A stretch of DNA of 54,933 bases from a virus. The translations under genes and the position numbers were made by a program. Under the pieces are notes generated by a model, which was given only the letters and a program-made list of their open reading frames with translations, did no database searches and was not told the DNA's origin. The stretch is from the IMG/VR virus record IMGVR_UViG_3300011440_000025, positions 1-54,933 of that record; one strand, 5' to 3'. Shown here in pieces: positions 7,624 to 14,807 of this stretch; within the stretch, counting starts at the first letter, position 1, and the number at the start of each line of letters is the position of its first letter.

Positions 7624-8253
7624 ATGAAAAAATCAAACATTATTTGGGACTGCATTAAAGTAAGTGTACCTAAGATTAAACCAACGCCTAACAATTTTAA
7701 ACTCTTCGATGAGGAAGGGGCTGCGGTATTCCGGAACTCACTTGACTCATTTGGTAAGGCAGGTTCAGTTATTATTAATAAGGACTACACATTGATTGAT
7801 GGCAATACTAGGTGGAAGGATGCAGTAGAAAACAAAGAGAAATTTCTTTGGGCTTCTATTCCATCACGACTGCTTACGGCCAAAGAGTTCAACGTCATGT
7901 CGGCCATATTCGATAGGGCACGTGCTGGACAAGTAGATACCCTACGCATAAGTGAAGAGTGGTCAAATCAGAAGGGTAATACGAAGTCTTTTTTCAAAGC
8001 CTGGGGTATACCAATGCCTGAAGAAGTATTAAAGAAACTTGAGGATATGGAGAATGGAGTAATCACCCCGGACAAAAAGAAGATAACCGAAAAAGAAATA
8101 CATGATGTGGACGTGATGCCTATTACATTAATTTTTACACCGGCCGAACACAAGAAGTATATGGAGATAGCAGAATCATTATACAAACGTTTTAAGGTTG
8201 ATAATGTCACCGATCTTACAATGAAAGCGATGATCTATGTCAAAAAAAATTAG
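7624..8253 (+). CDS. ParB/sulfiredoxin-fold protein
   Basis: A 209-residue protein with a ParB N-terminal-like core. The element YTLIDGNTRWKDAVE (residues 55-69) corresponds to the ParB box (hydrophobic strand, D-G-x-x-R-W). This fold binds nucleotides (CTP in chromosomal ParB) and occurs in phage DNA-modification clusters as well as in nucleases. The C-terminal part is helical and may bind DNA, but no partition-type helix-turn-helix is obvious, and no ParA is encoded nearby. Its place right after the second glycosyltransferase favours a role in nucleic acid modification over partition. Confidence 0.65.
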   Translation: MKKSNIIWDCIKVSVPKIKPTPNNFKLFDEEGAAVFRNSLDSFGKAGSVIINKDYTLIDGNTRWKDAVENKEKFLWASIPSRLLTAKEFNVMSAIFDRARAGQVDTLRISEEWSNQKGNTKSFFKAWGIPMPEEVLKKLEDMENGVITPDKKKITEKEIHDVDVMPITLIFTPAEHKKYMEIAESLYKRFKVDNVTDLTMKAMIYVKKN

Positions 8254-8277
8254 TTTTTTAATTCGTCCGTGCTTTAT

Positions 8278-8285
8278 TATATTTA
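8278..8285 (+). promoter_or_regulatory. Candidate promoter -7 element before primase
   Basis: TATATTTA matches the Bacteroidota -7 consensus TAnnTTTG at all but the last position and lies 17 bases before the primase ATG in a 49-base gap. The -33 element is only T-rich (8254-8259). Weak evidence on its own. Confidence 0.25.
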
Positions 8286-8302
8286 TATCCCCTTTAGACT
8301 AA

Positions 8303-8806
8303 ATGATAAAGTTTCATATATTTTTCGCTCTGGGTAAATCGGCTTCACTTACGTATGCATACGATGTTACTTGGCGAGCAATCGTCAACTCTATACTCAA
8401 GGACCCACCTAGAGAAAAACATAAGTGCCCAGCTCTAGTCCTTAATAGGTTCAATACTATCAACGGCTCAATCCGCAACCAGTACATACTCCTCAAACAA
8501 ACTACCGGGTATTATGGTATAGACATTGATGACGTTGATAGTATAAACTTTGTTAAGCGACAACTATTCGAGTTCGTTCCCGAATTAAAAATTGTTTGGA
8601 CCAGCCACAGTGGTCGTGGTATCAAAGCAATAGGATACAATCCAATTTTAAAAAACTTAAACCCTGAAGAGTACAAAGCAAGATACAAGTTAGTATGTAA
8701 TAGTATTAAACAACAATGTGGTATTCGAATACATTTCGACCTAGCACAAGGCAGGTGCCACCAACCAGTCTTTCTCAATAACGATCCAAATGCATATACA
8801 CGATGA
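8303..8806 (+). CDS. BT4734/VirE-N-type primase domain protein
   Basis: A 167-residue protein resembling the BT4734-like N-terminal domain of Bacteroidota primases, related to archaeo-eukaryotic primase (prim-pol) folds. The strand YYGIDIDDVD (residues 70-79) carries the acidic metal-binding pair D74/D76, and IVWTSHSGRGIKAIG (97-111) is the family's second signature. The C-terminal ALAQGRCHQP-like stretch (DLAQGRCHQP) is also typical. It overlaps the helicase gene by four bases (ATGA). In many relatives both parts form one polypeptide; here they are separate. It likely synthesises primers for the family A polymerase. Confidence 0.8.
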   Translation: MIKFHIFFALGKSASLTYAYDVTWRAIVNSILKDPPREKHKCPALVLNRFNTINGSIRNQYILLKQTTGYYGIDIDDVDSINFVKRQLFEFVPELKIVWTSHSGRGIKAIGYNPILKNLNPEEYKARYKLVCNSIKQQCGIRIHFDLAQGRCHQPVFLNNDPNAYTR

Positions 8807-10383
8807 AGCTACTTAAGAAAGAATTATTCAAAAAACATAGTAAACACCACCCTGACCTAAAACTTATTACGGTTAGGTGTATACAAGAATACGATGATGA
8901 CACACCACAGGCCGTGGTCGATAGGATAATAAAAGAAGAGTGGATGCACCCCGACTCTGGGGACAATGACCGCAAGAAATTAGTGACGGATATTAAGGCA
9001 CTGTGGTCCAAGGCCGCACTAGAAATAGGAGAGCAGGGTACAGCATACTCGAAACAGCGTAGGCTGAGTGGTCCGGAACAAATGGAACAGGCGCTTGCCT
9101 ATCTTAAGGAGCACGTTGTATACGACGTGTTCAAGAAAGCACACATTGATTTATCCACGAATAAGGAGACAAGCGCTATAGACCTATGTTATAAGTATAA
9201 TAAGCTTGGAGACAATAACTCCTATATTCCGGTGTCGATGTTTGATCGTTTTCTAGAGAGCGTTGAGATACCCAGAATTAATCCAGTTAAGATATGGGCA
9301 GAAGCCTTACCTAAGTGGGATAAGAAAGATCATATCAAAACACTTTGCTCATACGTTCCCGCAGAGGACCCAGAGTTGCTTGAACTATTTCTTAAAGCTT
9401 GGCTCATACGAGCATATGTACAGGCGGTAAATCCAGAAGATAAACCAGCCGTATCCGTTGTGAATCGTTTCTTCTTAATGTTATATGGTACCCAAGAAGG
9501 TAGTGGTAAAACTGGTTTCCTTGAATGGCTTTCTCCAAAACCAGAATGGGTAAGTATATCGGGCGTGGATCTGAATTCAAAGGATAGTAAGTCAGACATG
9601 GGCCAGTATATGATTATAGTCGATGATGAGATGAGAGGGCTACAGCATAAGGAGCTGGAACACTATAAGTCCTTGATTAGCATACCTAAAATCGACATAA
9701 GATTACCGTATGCAAGACGTCCCGTTACTATAGATAGAACAGCTAGCTTATGTGGTAGTACTAATAGACAGGACCTATTCTCTGTAGGGGAGCAGAATAC
9801 TCGTTTCCTTTGTGTAACACTTAAGCCAGGAATGTTCGATTGGAAAGTGTATATTAAAAAGATAGACAAAGAAATGCTCTGGTCACAAGTTAAATATCTA
9901 TGTACTACTAATTGGCTTGAAGATAACGATACTAATATACGAGAGGCACGAAACGAAATAAATGTTAGCTTTGAAAAGGAATCCATGGAGCATCATGCAG
10001 TCCGGTCTCATTTTAAAACGTCTAAAGAGGAAGGTGGTAAACAAGCTGTACTTACGTCAAGCGATGCTATAATTCTATTACGATCTTTAGAACAGTATAG
10101 AACTATTAAACTATATGACGTAGGTATAGGAGTTGCCCTTAAAAAGGTATTTGGAGAAAAAGTAAATGGGTACAAAGTAAGGGAGATTGTATACTCAAAC
10201 TCAGATGGAAAACTAACTGCCAGCCCACCCCCATACGATACTACAAAGCATAGAACAAAGGGGTATAAAGTAGTTTTCGATCCACTCGGAGTAAGTGAAA
10301 ACGCTGAGACTGGGACAGTAGAAAGTACCAGTTTAGTCCTAAAAGTTACTAAGGTCAAAAAAGCTAAAAAACGAAAATCATGA
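8803..10383 (+). CDS. VirE/D5-like replicative helicase
   Basis: A 526-residue AAA+ type superfamily 3-like ATPase of the virulence-associated protein E group. Walker A GTQEGSGKT is at 229-237 and Walker B MIIVDDEM at 270-277. A sensor-like region with CGSTNRQDLF follows at about 333-342, then an arginine-rich stretch. These proteins unwind DNA at the fork and usually work with a primase domain, here supplied by the preceding gene. The N-terminal 90 residues look helical and may be the linker found between primase and helicase in fused relatives. It ends the replication module. Confidence 0.88.
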   Translation: MKLLKKELFKKHSKHHPDLKLITVRCIQEYDDDTPQAVVDRIIKEEWMHPDSGDNDRKKLVTDIKALWSKAALEIGEQGTAYSKQRRLSGPEQMEQALAYLKEHVVYDVFKKAHIDLSTNKETSAIDLCYKYNKLGDNNSYIPVSMFDRFLESVEIPRINPVKIWAEALPKWDKKDHIKTLCSYVPAEDPELLELFLKAWLIRAYVQAVNPEDKPAVSVVNRFFLMLYGTQEGSGKTGFLEWLSPKPEWVSISGVDLNSKDSKSDMGQYMIIVDDEMRGLQHKELEHYKSLISIPKIDIRLPYARRPVTIDRTASLCGSTNRQDLFSVGEQNTRFLCVTLKPGMFDWKVYIKKIDKEMLWSQVKYLCTTNWLEDNDTNIREARNEINVSFEKESMEHHAVRSHFKTSKEEGGKQAVLTSSDAIILLRSLEQYRTIKLYDVGIGVALKKVFGEKVNGYKVREIVYSNSDGKLTASPPPYDTTKHRTKGYKVVFDPLGVSENAETGTVESTSLVLKVTKVKKAKKRKS

Positions 10384-10667
10384 AAAATATAGCTTTTGCC
10401 GTCTCAAACGTCTCACAGAAACTTCGTTTCCAGCCTGTTTTATTCGCAGATATACCTGAGACACTGAGACACTATATATATATAATACTAATACTAGGTA
10501 ATACTATAAGTGGTGTATATAAGTGTTTGACTTTTTACCTCTTTACTGTCTCACCCCGATTTTCGACGTTGCGACGACATCGGCGCTGGTGGGGTTTGGG
10601 GAGGGGAAAGCAAAAAAGATACAAAAAAATGCAGGTAGGAAATGATTAAATAAAATTTTAACTTTAC
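10384..10667. other. Gap with GTCTCA/TGAGAC motifs
   Basis: 284 bases between replication and packaging genes. An ORF can be drawn across most of it (10380-10649) but its translation is low-complexity and unlike a folded protein, so I treat the stretch as non-coding. It contains five GTCTCA or TGAGAC hexamers (10401, 10410, 10457, 10465, 10548), an AT-only stretch around 10472-10485 and a G-rich run at 10588-10608. Confidence 0.45.
10401..10553. repeat. Cluster of five GTCTCA/TGAGAC hexamers
   Basis: GTCTCA occurs at 10401-10406, 10410-10415 and 10548-10553; the reverse complement TGAGAC at 10457-10462 and 10465-10470. The pairs are spaced 9 and 8 bases apart, suggesting cooperative protein binding or a secondary structure. 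Lies directly after the helicase gene. Confidence 0.45.
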
Positions 10668-10955
10668 ATGAAGAAACAAGAGGTCAGAGGTGAACCTCTT
10701 CCATATAGGAAGATACACCGTCAACGCAAAAAGATTACAGAGATACGTGGAATCTACAAAGTATGGTTACGAGCAAAGAGATACATATTGCGTTTGGAAG
10801 CATCTAACCAGATACGTATGTATGTAACAAGTGATGGCTTACTTGGAGCAAAGGTTGAAGCAAAGGAATTTAGAGAGGGCTTTGACGATCATGAGTTGAA
10901 GCGGAAGTATTGGCAAAATAAGTTAGGGGTAAAATTAATTGTAGAACGCGTATGA
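10668..10955 (+). CDS. Basic hypothetical protein
   Basis: A 95-residue, strongly basic protein with no family I recognise. The basic N-terminal third (YRKIHRQRKKITEIRG) suggests nucleic acid contact. It overlaps the HNH-like gene by four bases, so the two are likely co-translated. Confidence 0.6.
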   Translation: MKKQEVRGEPLPYRKIHRQRKKITEIRGIYKVWLRAKRYILRLEASNQIRMYVTSDGLLGAKVEAKEFREGFDDHELKRKYWQNKLGVKLIVERV

Positions 10956-11371
10956 AATGTTCTACTAAGAATTGTAAGAACCCCAGTAAGGGTAGAAAGT
11001 TATGCGCATCATGTAGGTCAAGGAAAGCAAGAAAAAAGAATCCCATAAGGTATGCCTATAATTGTCTTAAGAGTAATGCTAAACGGAGAGGCAGAATATT
11101 TGAGCTTACTTTCAAATTCTTTAAAGAGTTCTGTAAGAAAACTAATTATATTAAGCTAAAGGGAATGGGACCGGATGATATGACTATAGATAGGAAGGTC
11201 AGTCCATTAGGATATATAGATGGTAATATAAGAATGATTTCAAGGAGTGCTAACGCTATGAAGGATAGTCAAATTAGAGATACGTTCTGGGAAGACTATT
11301 ATGCGGAGGTGGGATTTACATATGTACCAGAACCTGAGGAGATTATTGATCCAAATAAAGTACCATTCTAA
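10952..11371 (+). CDS. HNH-endonuclease-like zinc protein
   Basis: A 139-residue protein. The N-terminus has a zinc-knuckle pattern (C3, C8 then CASC at about 18-21) followed by a basic stretch. Further on, MTIDRKVSPLGYIDGNIRMI and SRSANAMKDS follow the second half of phage HNH nucleases (DR, GY, GN and N-x-MK). The first His of the HNH triad is replaced by Thr, so activity is uncertain. HNH proteins beside terminase genes commonly stimulate packaging cleavage, and this gene abuts the small terminase gene (one-base overlap of stop and start). Confidence 0.65.
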   Translation: MKCSTKNCKNPSKGRKLCASCRSRKARKKNPIRYAYNCLKSNAKRRGRIFELTFKFFKEFCKKTNYIKLKGMGPDDMTIDRKVSPLGYIDGNIRMISRSANAMKDSQIRDTFWEDYYAEVGFTYVPEPEEIIDPNKVPF

Positions 11372-12048
11372 TGGCTGTAAAAGTTAAGAGGAAGAAACGT
11401 AAGTTCAAAGGCAAGAGACCACCCAAGGCAACAGATGGTATAGGAGTTAACTATGGTAAGTTTACTATCAAGGGAGATGATAGGAAGTATTTGGCTAATA
11501 TGCATATGGGACCTGGTAAGCCTAAAGCGTTTGAAACTCCAGAGGCTATGGCTCATGCAGCTGAGGATTATTTTAAGTGGTGTAATGATAATCCATGGAT
11601 ACAGAGAGAATGGAAGAATCGTGGAAAGGGTTATGGACTTGTTGAAGTGCCTTTAGGTAGGCCATTCACATGGTCAGGCCTGTGTTCACATGTTGGTGTT
11701 AGTTCAAGGTACTTTGCATCCTTCAGATCTCAGTTCAAGGCTGGACGTCATGAGGATGAAGAATTTGTAACGGTCATTGACAATATTGACGAGATTATCA
11801 AAACACAAAAATTCGAAGGTGCGAGTATTGGAACGTTTAACAGTAACTTAATTGCATACGACCTTGGTTTGAAGAAAGACGTACCTGCTATGTATGGTAA
11901 TTCGGTATCGCTCACAATAAATGTAATAGAGACAGAACATAAAAATTTAGTAGAACAGGTCAAGGCTGAGCTTGAAGCTATAGACGTAGAACATGAAGTA
12001 TTAACAACTAAACAACTTAGTAACGGTAAGGCTAACGGTAAACATTAG
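11371..12048 (+). CDS. terS: Terminase small subunit
   Basis: A 225-residue DNA-packaging protein that would recognise phage DNA and load the large subunit. The N-terminal 30 residues are very basic. The core follows the family pattern: HAAEDYFKWCNDNPW, then GRPFTWSGLCSHVGVSSRYF (a helix-turn-helix-like segment), then FEGASIGTFNSNLIAYDLGL. The C-terminal tail is acidic and helical, suited to contact with the motor. Unusually, the large subunit lies 3.7 kb downstream, with a tRNA and many small genes between. Confidence 0.82.
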   Translation: MAVKVKRKKRKFKGKRPPKATDGIGVNYGKFTIKGDDRKYLANMHMGPGKPKAFETPEAMAHAAEDYFKWCNDNPWIQREWKNRGKGYGLVEVPLGRPFTWSGLCSHVGVSSRYFASFRSQFKAGRHEDEEFVTVIDNIDEIIKTQKFEGASIGTFNSNLIAYDLGLKKDVPAMYGNSVSLTINVIETEHKNLVEQVKAELEAIDVEHEVLTTKQLSNGKANGKH

Positions 12049-12052
12049 TAAT

Positions 12053-12129
12053 GGTCTATGGGGATGCAGGGTGTGTCCGTCTGCCTGTCACGCAGAAGAT
12101 TCAGATGGGTTCGATTCCCATATAGACCG
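12053..12129 (+). tRNA. tRNA-Asp (GTC)
   Basis: Folds into a full cloverleaf. The acceptor stem GGTCTAT/ATAGACC has seven perfect pairs (12053-12059 with 12122-12128). The D arm GGAT/GTCC closes a nine-base loop. The anticodon stem TCTGC/GCAGA holds loop CTGTCAC with anticodon GTC at 12087-12089. The T arm ATGGG/CCCAT holds TTCGATT. The discriminator is G12129, as expected for Asp, and no CCA is encoded. Oddities are G at position 8 and an eight-base variable loop. It starts four bases after the terminase small subunit stop. Confidence 0.9.
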
Positions 12130-12153
12130 CGAAACATTTTAAACAACTATCCA

Positions 12154-12279
12154 ATGGCAAATCAAACAACGGAAAACATTAAGTACACGAAGGTAGTGTG
12201 CAAGAATGAGCTTACGAGACAGGGCAAGAAAATGATGTACCAAGAAAAAATTAAACGTAACACCAATGGCAAAGGATGA
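12154..12279 (+). CDS. Small hypothetical protein
   Basis: A 41-residue basic protein starting at the ATG at 12154. A longer frame from 12058 would run through the tRNA gene, so its first 32 codons are rejected. No family recognised. It overlaps the next gene by 14 bases and begins the small-gene island between the terminase subunits. Confidence 0.45.
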   Translation: MANQTTENIKYTKVVCKNELTRQGKKMMYQEKIKRNTNGKG

Positions 12280-12532
12280 ATGGTTCTTTATGGAATTTGA
12301 TCCTACCGTTGATATTGTTGACGGTGGTACACGATCTGGCAAGACAGAAAATATGCGTAAGTCAGTTGAAAAGATGAGAGCACAAAGAGAGCAAAGGCTG
12401 GATGATAACATAACTGATTACTATAAGGTACTTGCGATCAAGATGGCACAGAATAAAAGTGATGCACGTATTGTACATAAGTTAACCGAATGGTGGGCTC
12501 ATAGGGATCCAACAAACATTATATCTATATGA
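12266..12532 (+). CDS. 88-residue protein with P-loop-like motif
   Basis: A small protein whose segment GGTRSGKT (residues 20-27) fits the Walker A consensus and closely resembles the ATP-binding loop of large terminases. There is no Walker B motif and the chain is far too short for a complete ATPase. The rest is helical and charged, with a C-terminal HKLTEWWAHRDP. Could be a chance match, a nucleotide-binding accessory protein, or a remnant. Overlaps the next gene by four bases. Confidence 0.6.
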   Translation: MAKDEWFFMEFDPTVDIVDGGTRSGKTENMRKSVEKMRAQREQRLDDNITDYYKVLAIKMAQNKSDARIVHKLTEWWAHRDPTNIISI

Positions 12533-12912
12533 AAAACAATGGACCATATCAACCATCTATAGTTATGAATAGTACAGATGATGAACTCGCTGCGCTCAAG
12601 GCAGAGAACGAGCGACTGAAGAAATTCATTAAGGATAATAATGTAACGCTTAAGATTACTGATGGATTAGTAGAAGAGAATGAACAACTTCAACTTGAGA
12701 ATGAGCGACTGAAGGAACTGTATACAACATACGTTCTTCAATGTGAAAAACTAGCGGCCGACAAAGCGGAACTACTTCAACTATTGAGAGATAAACCAAG
12801 GAAACCAATTACGCCACACTTATCTCCTAACGAAAATCCAGATTACTATTTGGATATAGAAAGATGGGAGCAAGAAAAGAATTCACTTCTCTCCAAACAC
12901 GAAACAAAATGA
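12529..12912 (+). CDS. Coiled-coil protein
   Basis: A 127-residue soluble protein with a strongly predicted coiled coil over residues about 16-88. Heptad Leu/Ile spacing is clear in LAALKAENERLKKFI and QLQLENERLKELY. A Pro-rich segment follows, then a short helical tail. Likely a dimer or trimer; no enzymatic motif. The start overlaps the previous stop and the stop overlaps the lipoprotein start. Confidence 0.65.
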   Translation: MKNNGPYQPSIVMNSTDDELAALKAENERLKKFIKDNNVTLKITDGLVEENEQLQLENERLKELYTTYVLQCEKLAADKAELLQLLRDKPRKPITPHLSPNENPDYYLDIERWEQEKNSLLSKHETK

Positions 12913-13094
12913 AAACTATTATTGTATTACTGGCTCTTATCTTTATGTCATGTAGTGGTCTATCATGGCAAACAACAAGCAATGGTTATACGTATTTCAA
13001 TAATCGTGTTAGTGGATGTGAAGCGCCATACCCTAAGACGCCGATGAAGAAAACAAATTATAATACACAAGCATATTATTGGCAAAGGAGGTAA
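12909..13094 (+). CDS. Small lipoprotein
   Basis: A 61-residue protein from the ATG at 12909; an upstream in-frame ATG at 12864 lies inside the coiled-coil gene and would spoil the signal. The N-terminus MKTIIVLLALIFMSCSG is a signal peptide with a lipobox around the first Cys, so the mature protein of about 47 residues would be lipidated. The mature part is rich in Tyr, Asn and Thr. Role unknown; a phage lipoprotein could act in superinfection exclusion or lysis. Confidence 0.6.
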   Translation: MKTIIVLLALIFMSCSGLSWQTTSNGYTYFNNRVSGCEAPYPKTPMKKTNYNTQAYYWQRR

Positions 13095-13096
13095 TT

Positions 13097-13339
13097 ATGG
13101 TAAATGTTTTTTGTTCCGATACAACGTCTACTCCATATTGGAGATTAAGTGATACAACAGCAGGATCAAGTTGGTATTATAATAATGGTAGCTATGGAAC
13201 ATTGCCTATACCACGACAAAAAAAGAATCCATTTCTATTACGTCCTATAGTAGCGTTGCGTTTATTTTTTAATGATAGACCAAAGCAAAAGATAGAATCA
13301 TTTAAGCGAACATCACAATTAACAATTAGTAGAGTATAA
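13097..13339 (+). CDS. Hypothetical protein
   Basis: An 80-residue protein of unknown function. The ATG at 13097 is preceded six bases upstream by AAAGGAGG, one of the very few strong Shine-Dalgarno-like sequences in this window, though it lies partly within the preceding reading frame. A TTG at 13079 could give a six-residue longer form. The N-terminal half is rich in Ser, Thr, Tyr and Gly, and the C-terminal half is basic. Confidence 0.5.
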   Translation: MVNVFCSDTTSTPYWRLSDTTAGSSWYYNNGSYGTLPIPRQKKNPFLLRPIVALRLFFNDRPKQKIESFKRTSQLTISRV

Positions 13340-13342
13340 ACT

Positions 13343-13552
13343 ATGAAAAAGATAATATTAGTATATGAGTATTTTGATTGGGCGGATAATGGTGGAGGCG
13401 TTCATTATGAAGAGTTTAAGACAGAAGCTGAGTTAGATAAACGTGTAGAAGAAATTTATAAACTGGACAAACACGAATTGATAGCGTGTGGTATATTAGA
13501 TGTGTTTACTTATAAGGTAATTGAAAGGGTAACTAAAATAGAACGGGAATGA
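13343..13552 (+). CDS. Acidic hypothetical protein
   Basis: A 69-residue protein with an alpha/beta appearance: an initial strand KIILVYEYFD, a loop with GGGVHYEEF, and a helix with KTEAELDKRVEEIYK. No family recognised. Overlaps the next gene by four bases (ATGA). Confidence 0.6.
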   Translation: MKKIILVYEYFDWADNGGGVHYEEFKTEAELDKRVEEIYKLDKHELIACGILDVFTYKVIERVTKIERE

Positions 13553-13878
13553 ATCGTAAACAATTTTTACGCAAGGCAGCAGTGTCTATAGCAGCCGTCG
13601 CACTCGCACCTGTTATAGTAGATGAATTAATGTATAGCCCAACAGTTGGGCATGCTTATAAGTTCAATACATTCTATAAATTAACTAAAGAAGCAATGGA
13701 AGATATAGATGATATGGCAATTATTATGCGAGACTTTATGGACGAGCATTTGTTAAGAGCAGCAAAGCAGAACATAAAATTAATGGAGAAGGATGTTAAG
13801 ATACATATAGGAACAAGCGATGATGATTTTGCAGAAAATTTATTAACAATGGTATTTGAATCAAAAATTAATTTATAA
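13549..13878 (+). CDS. Secreted hypothetical protein with Tat-like signal
   Basis: A 109-residue protein whose N-terminus MNRKQFLRKAAVSIAAVALA resembles a twin-arginine signal (R-K-x-F-L-R-K followed by a weakly hydrophobic Ala/Val stretch), with one of the twin Arg replaced by Lys. An ordinary Sec signal or membrane anchor is also possible. The mature part is helical and acidic. Function unknown. Confidence 0.55.
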   Translation: MNRKQFLRKAAVSIAAVALAPVIVDELMYSPTVGHAYKFNTFYKLTKEAMEDIDDMAIIMRDFMDEHLLRAAKQNIKLMEKDVKIHIGTSDDDFAENLLTMVFESKINL

Positions 13879-13881
13879 ACT

Positions 13882-14595
13882 ATGAAACAGCTTAAACTAA
13901 TTTTAATTTTATCCCTATTCACAATGTCGACGTATGCGCAAGTTGGGTATAAGATTGGAGAGGTAACACGATGGTGGACGCCTAAACATATTCAAGTAAC
14001 GGATGGGCTAACGGTCAAATATAAATTATATAATGGATATGATACAGCGTATCGTTATAACATTGGACCGGACCCGGATACATTTGATGTGGTAGTTACA
14101 TTTAAGAAACGATTACCACCAGCACCCAAGCCTGATTTAGTTTCTGTAATGGATGATTATACTATAGTACCGAACCAAACTTACTTGCCTGCTACTAGGT
14201 TAAGTGATAACGTTTATAGTTCAACAGCGTGGGCGCATATGAAAGGACAAACATGGAATGCAAATCATTATGCAAATACCGTATCTTTTGTAGAGGGCAT
14301 ACAGGTAGGAGCATACGTTGAATTAACTTGCGTTTGTTATAAGGTAGAATGGTGGGGTGAGCGTAGAAATAATCATGGTATAGTTTCTATTACAACGGAT
14401 GGTGGAGCAATAGCAAACGTTGATACATACGGACCCAATACAGATAATCCTTCAACATTATTTTGGACAAGTGCAGCTGCACCAGTTAATGGTACGCATA
14501 AATTTCGGGTAACGTATACGGGCACAAAAAATCCTGCGTCTACTTCATTTAGTATTGTGCATGATAAATGGGTTATCTATACTAAGCAGCCATGA
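13882..14595 (+). CDS. Secreted galactose-binding-like domain protein
   Basis: A 237-residue protein with a clear Sec signal peptide (cleavage expected at TYAQ, residues 17-20). The C-terminal 130 residues form a beta-sandwich domain like the galactose-binding family: HGIVSITTDGG, NVDTYGP, then HKFRVTYTGTKNPAS. The same domain occurs at the N-terminus of the beta-helix protein at 36812 (HGIMAISIDGG ... VKIRCTGTKNASS), so the phage carries two secreted versions. Likely binds carbohydrate at the cell surface. Unusual between terminase genes. Confidence 0.7.
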   Translation: MKQLKLILILSLFTMSTYAQVGYKIGEVTRWWTPKHIQVTDGLTVKYKLYNGYDTAYRYNIGPDPDTFDVVVTFKKRLPPAPKPDLVSVMDDYTIVPNQTYLPATRLSDNVYSSTAWAHMKGQTWNANHYANTVSFVEGIQVGAYVELTCVCYKVEWWGERRNNHGIVSITTDGGAIANVDTYGPNTDNPSTLFWTSAAAPVNGTHKFRVTYTGTKNPASTSFSIVHDKWVIYTKQP

Positions 14596-14801
14596 GTGAA
14601 ATTAAAAAACACGGATACGATAAGGCTTGCTATAAAGAAATTCACGGATCGAGAATTTACTTATACAAAGGACGTGATCTAATTCATGGTAGGGGATGGT
14701 TCTGCCATTTGTACACAGATTACACAAAGCCATTGTTTGGATTTGGTAAGAATAAATTTGAAGCATTTAGAAATGTTTTTAAGGAGGGTATTGGAAACTA
14801 A
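14592..14801 (+). CDS. Hypothetical protein
   Basis: A 69-residue protein, aromatic-rich, with short strands (SRIYLYKGRDLIHG) and a C-terminal helix. No family recognised. ATGA overlap with the preceding secreted protein suggests coupled translation. Confidence 0.55.
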   Translation: MSEIKKHGYDKACYKEIHGSRIYLYKGRDLIHGRGWFCHLYTDYTKPLFGFGKNKFEAFRNVFKEGIGN

Positions 14802-14807
14802 GCAACA

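Noticed and set aside
7624-8253. ParB-like gene as evidence for plasmid-type partition (phage-plasmid)
   Set aside because: No ParA ATPase or centromere-like repeat array near it, and the gene belongs to the sugar/polymerase operon.
10380-10649. 89-residue ORF after the helicase gene
   Set aside because: It is open and overlaps the helicase stop, but the translation mixes an AT-only stretch (YIYIILIL) with an Arg/Gly run from a G-rich segment and looks like random sequence. The region has hexamer repeats instead.
10952-11371. Homing endonuclease or free-standing HNH mobile gene
   Set aside because: The gene is tightly packed with its neighbours and does not interrupt anything; HNH proteins beside terminase are usually packaging partners.
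12058-12153. N-terminal extension of the small gene at 12154
   Set aside because: These 32 codons coincide with the tRNA-Asp gene; the tRNA fold is far better supported.
13079-13096. TTG start upstream of the 13097 gene
   Set aside because: The ATG at 13097 has a good Shine-Dalgarno-like sequence and the TTG lies in the end of the lipoprotein gene.
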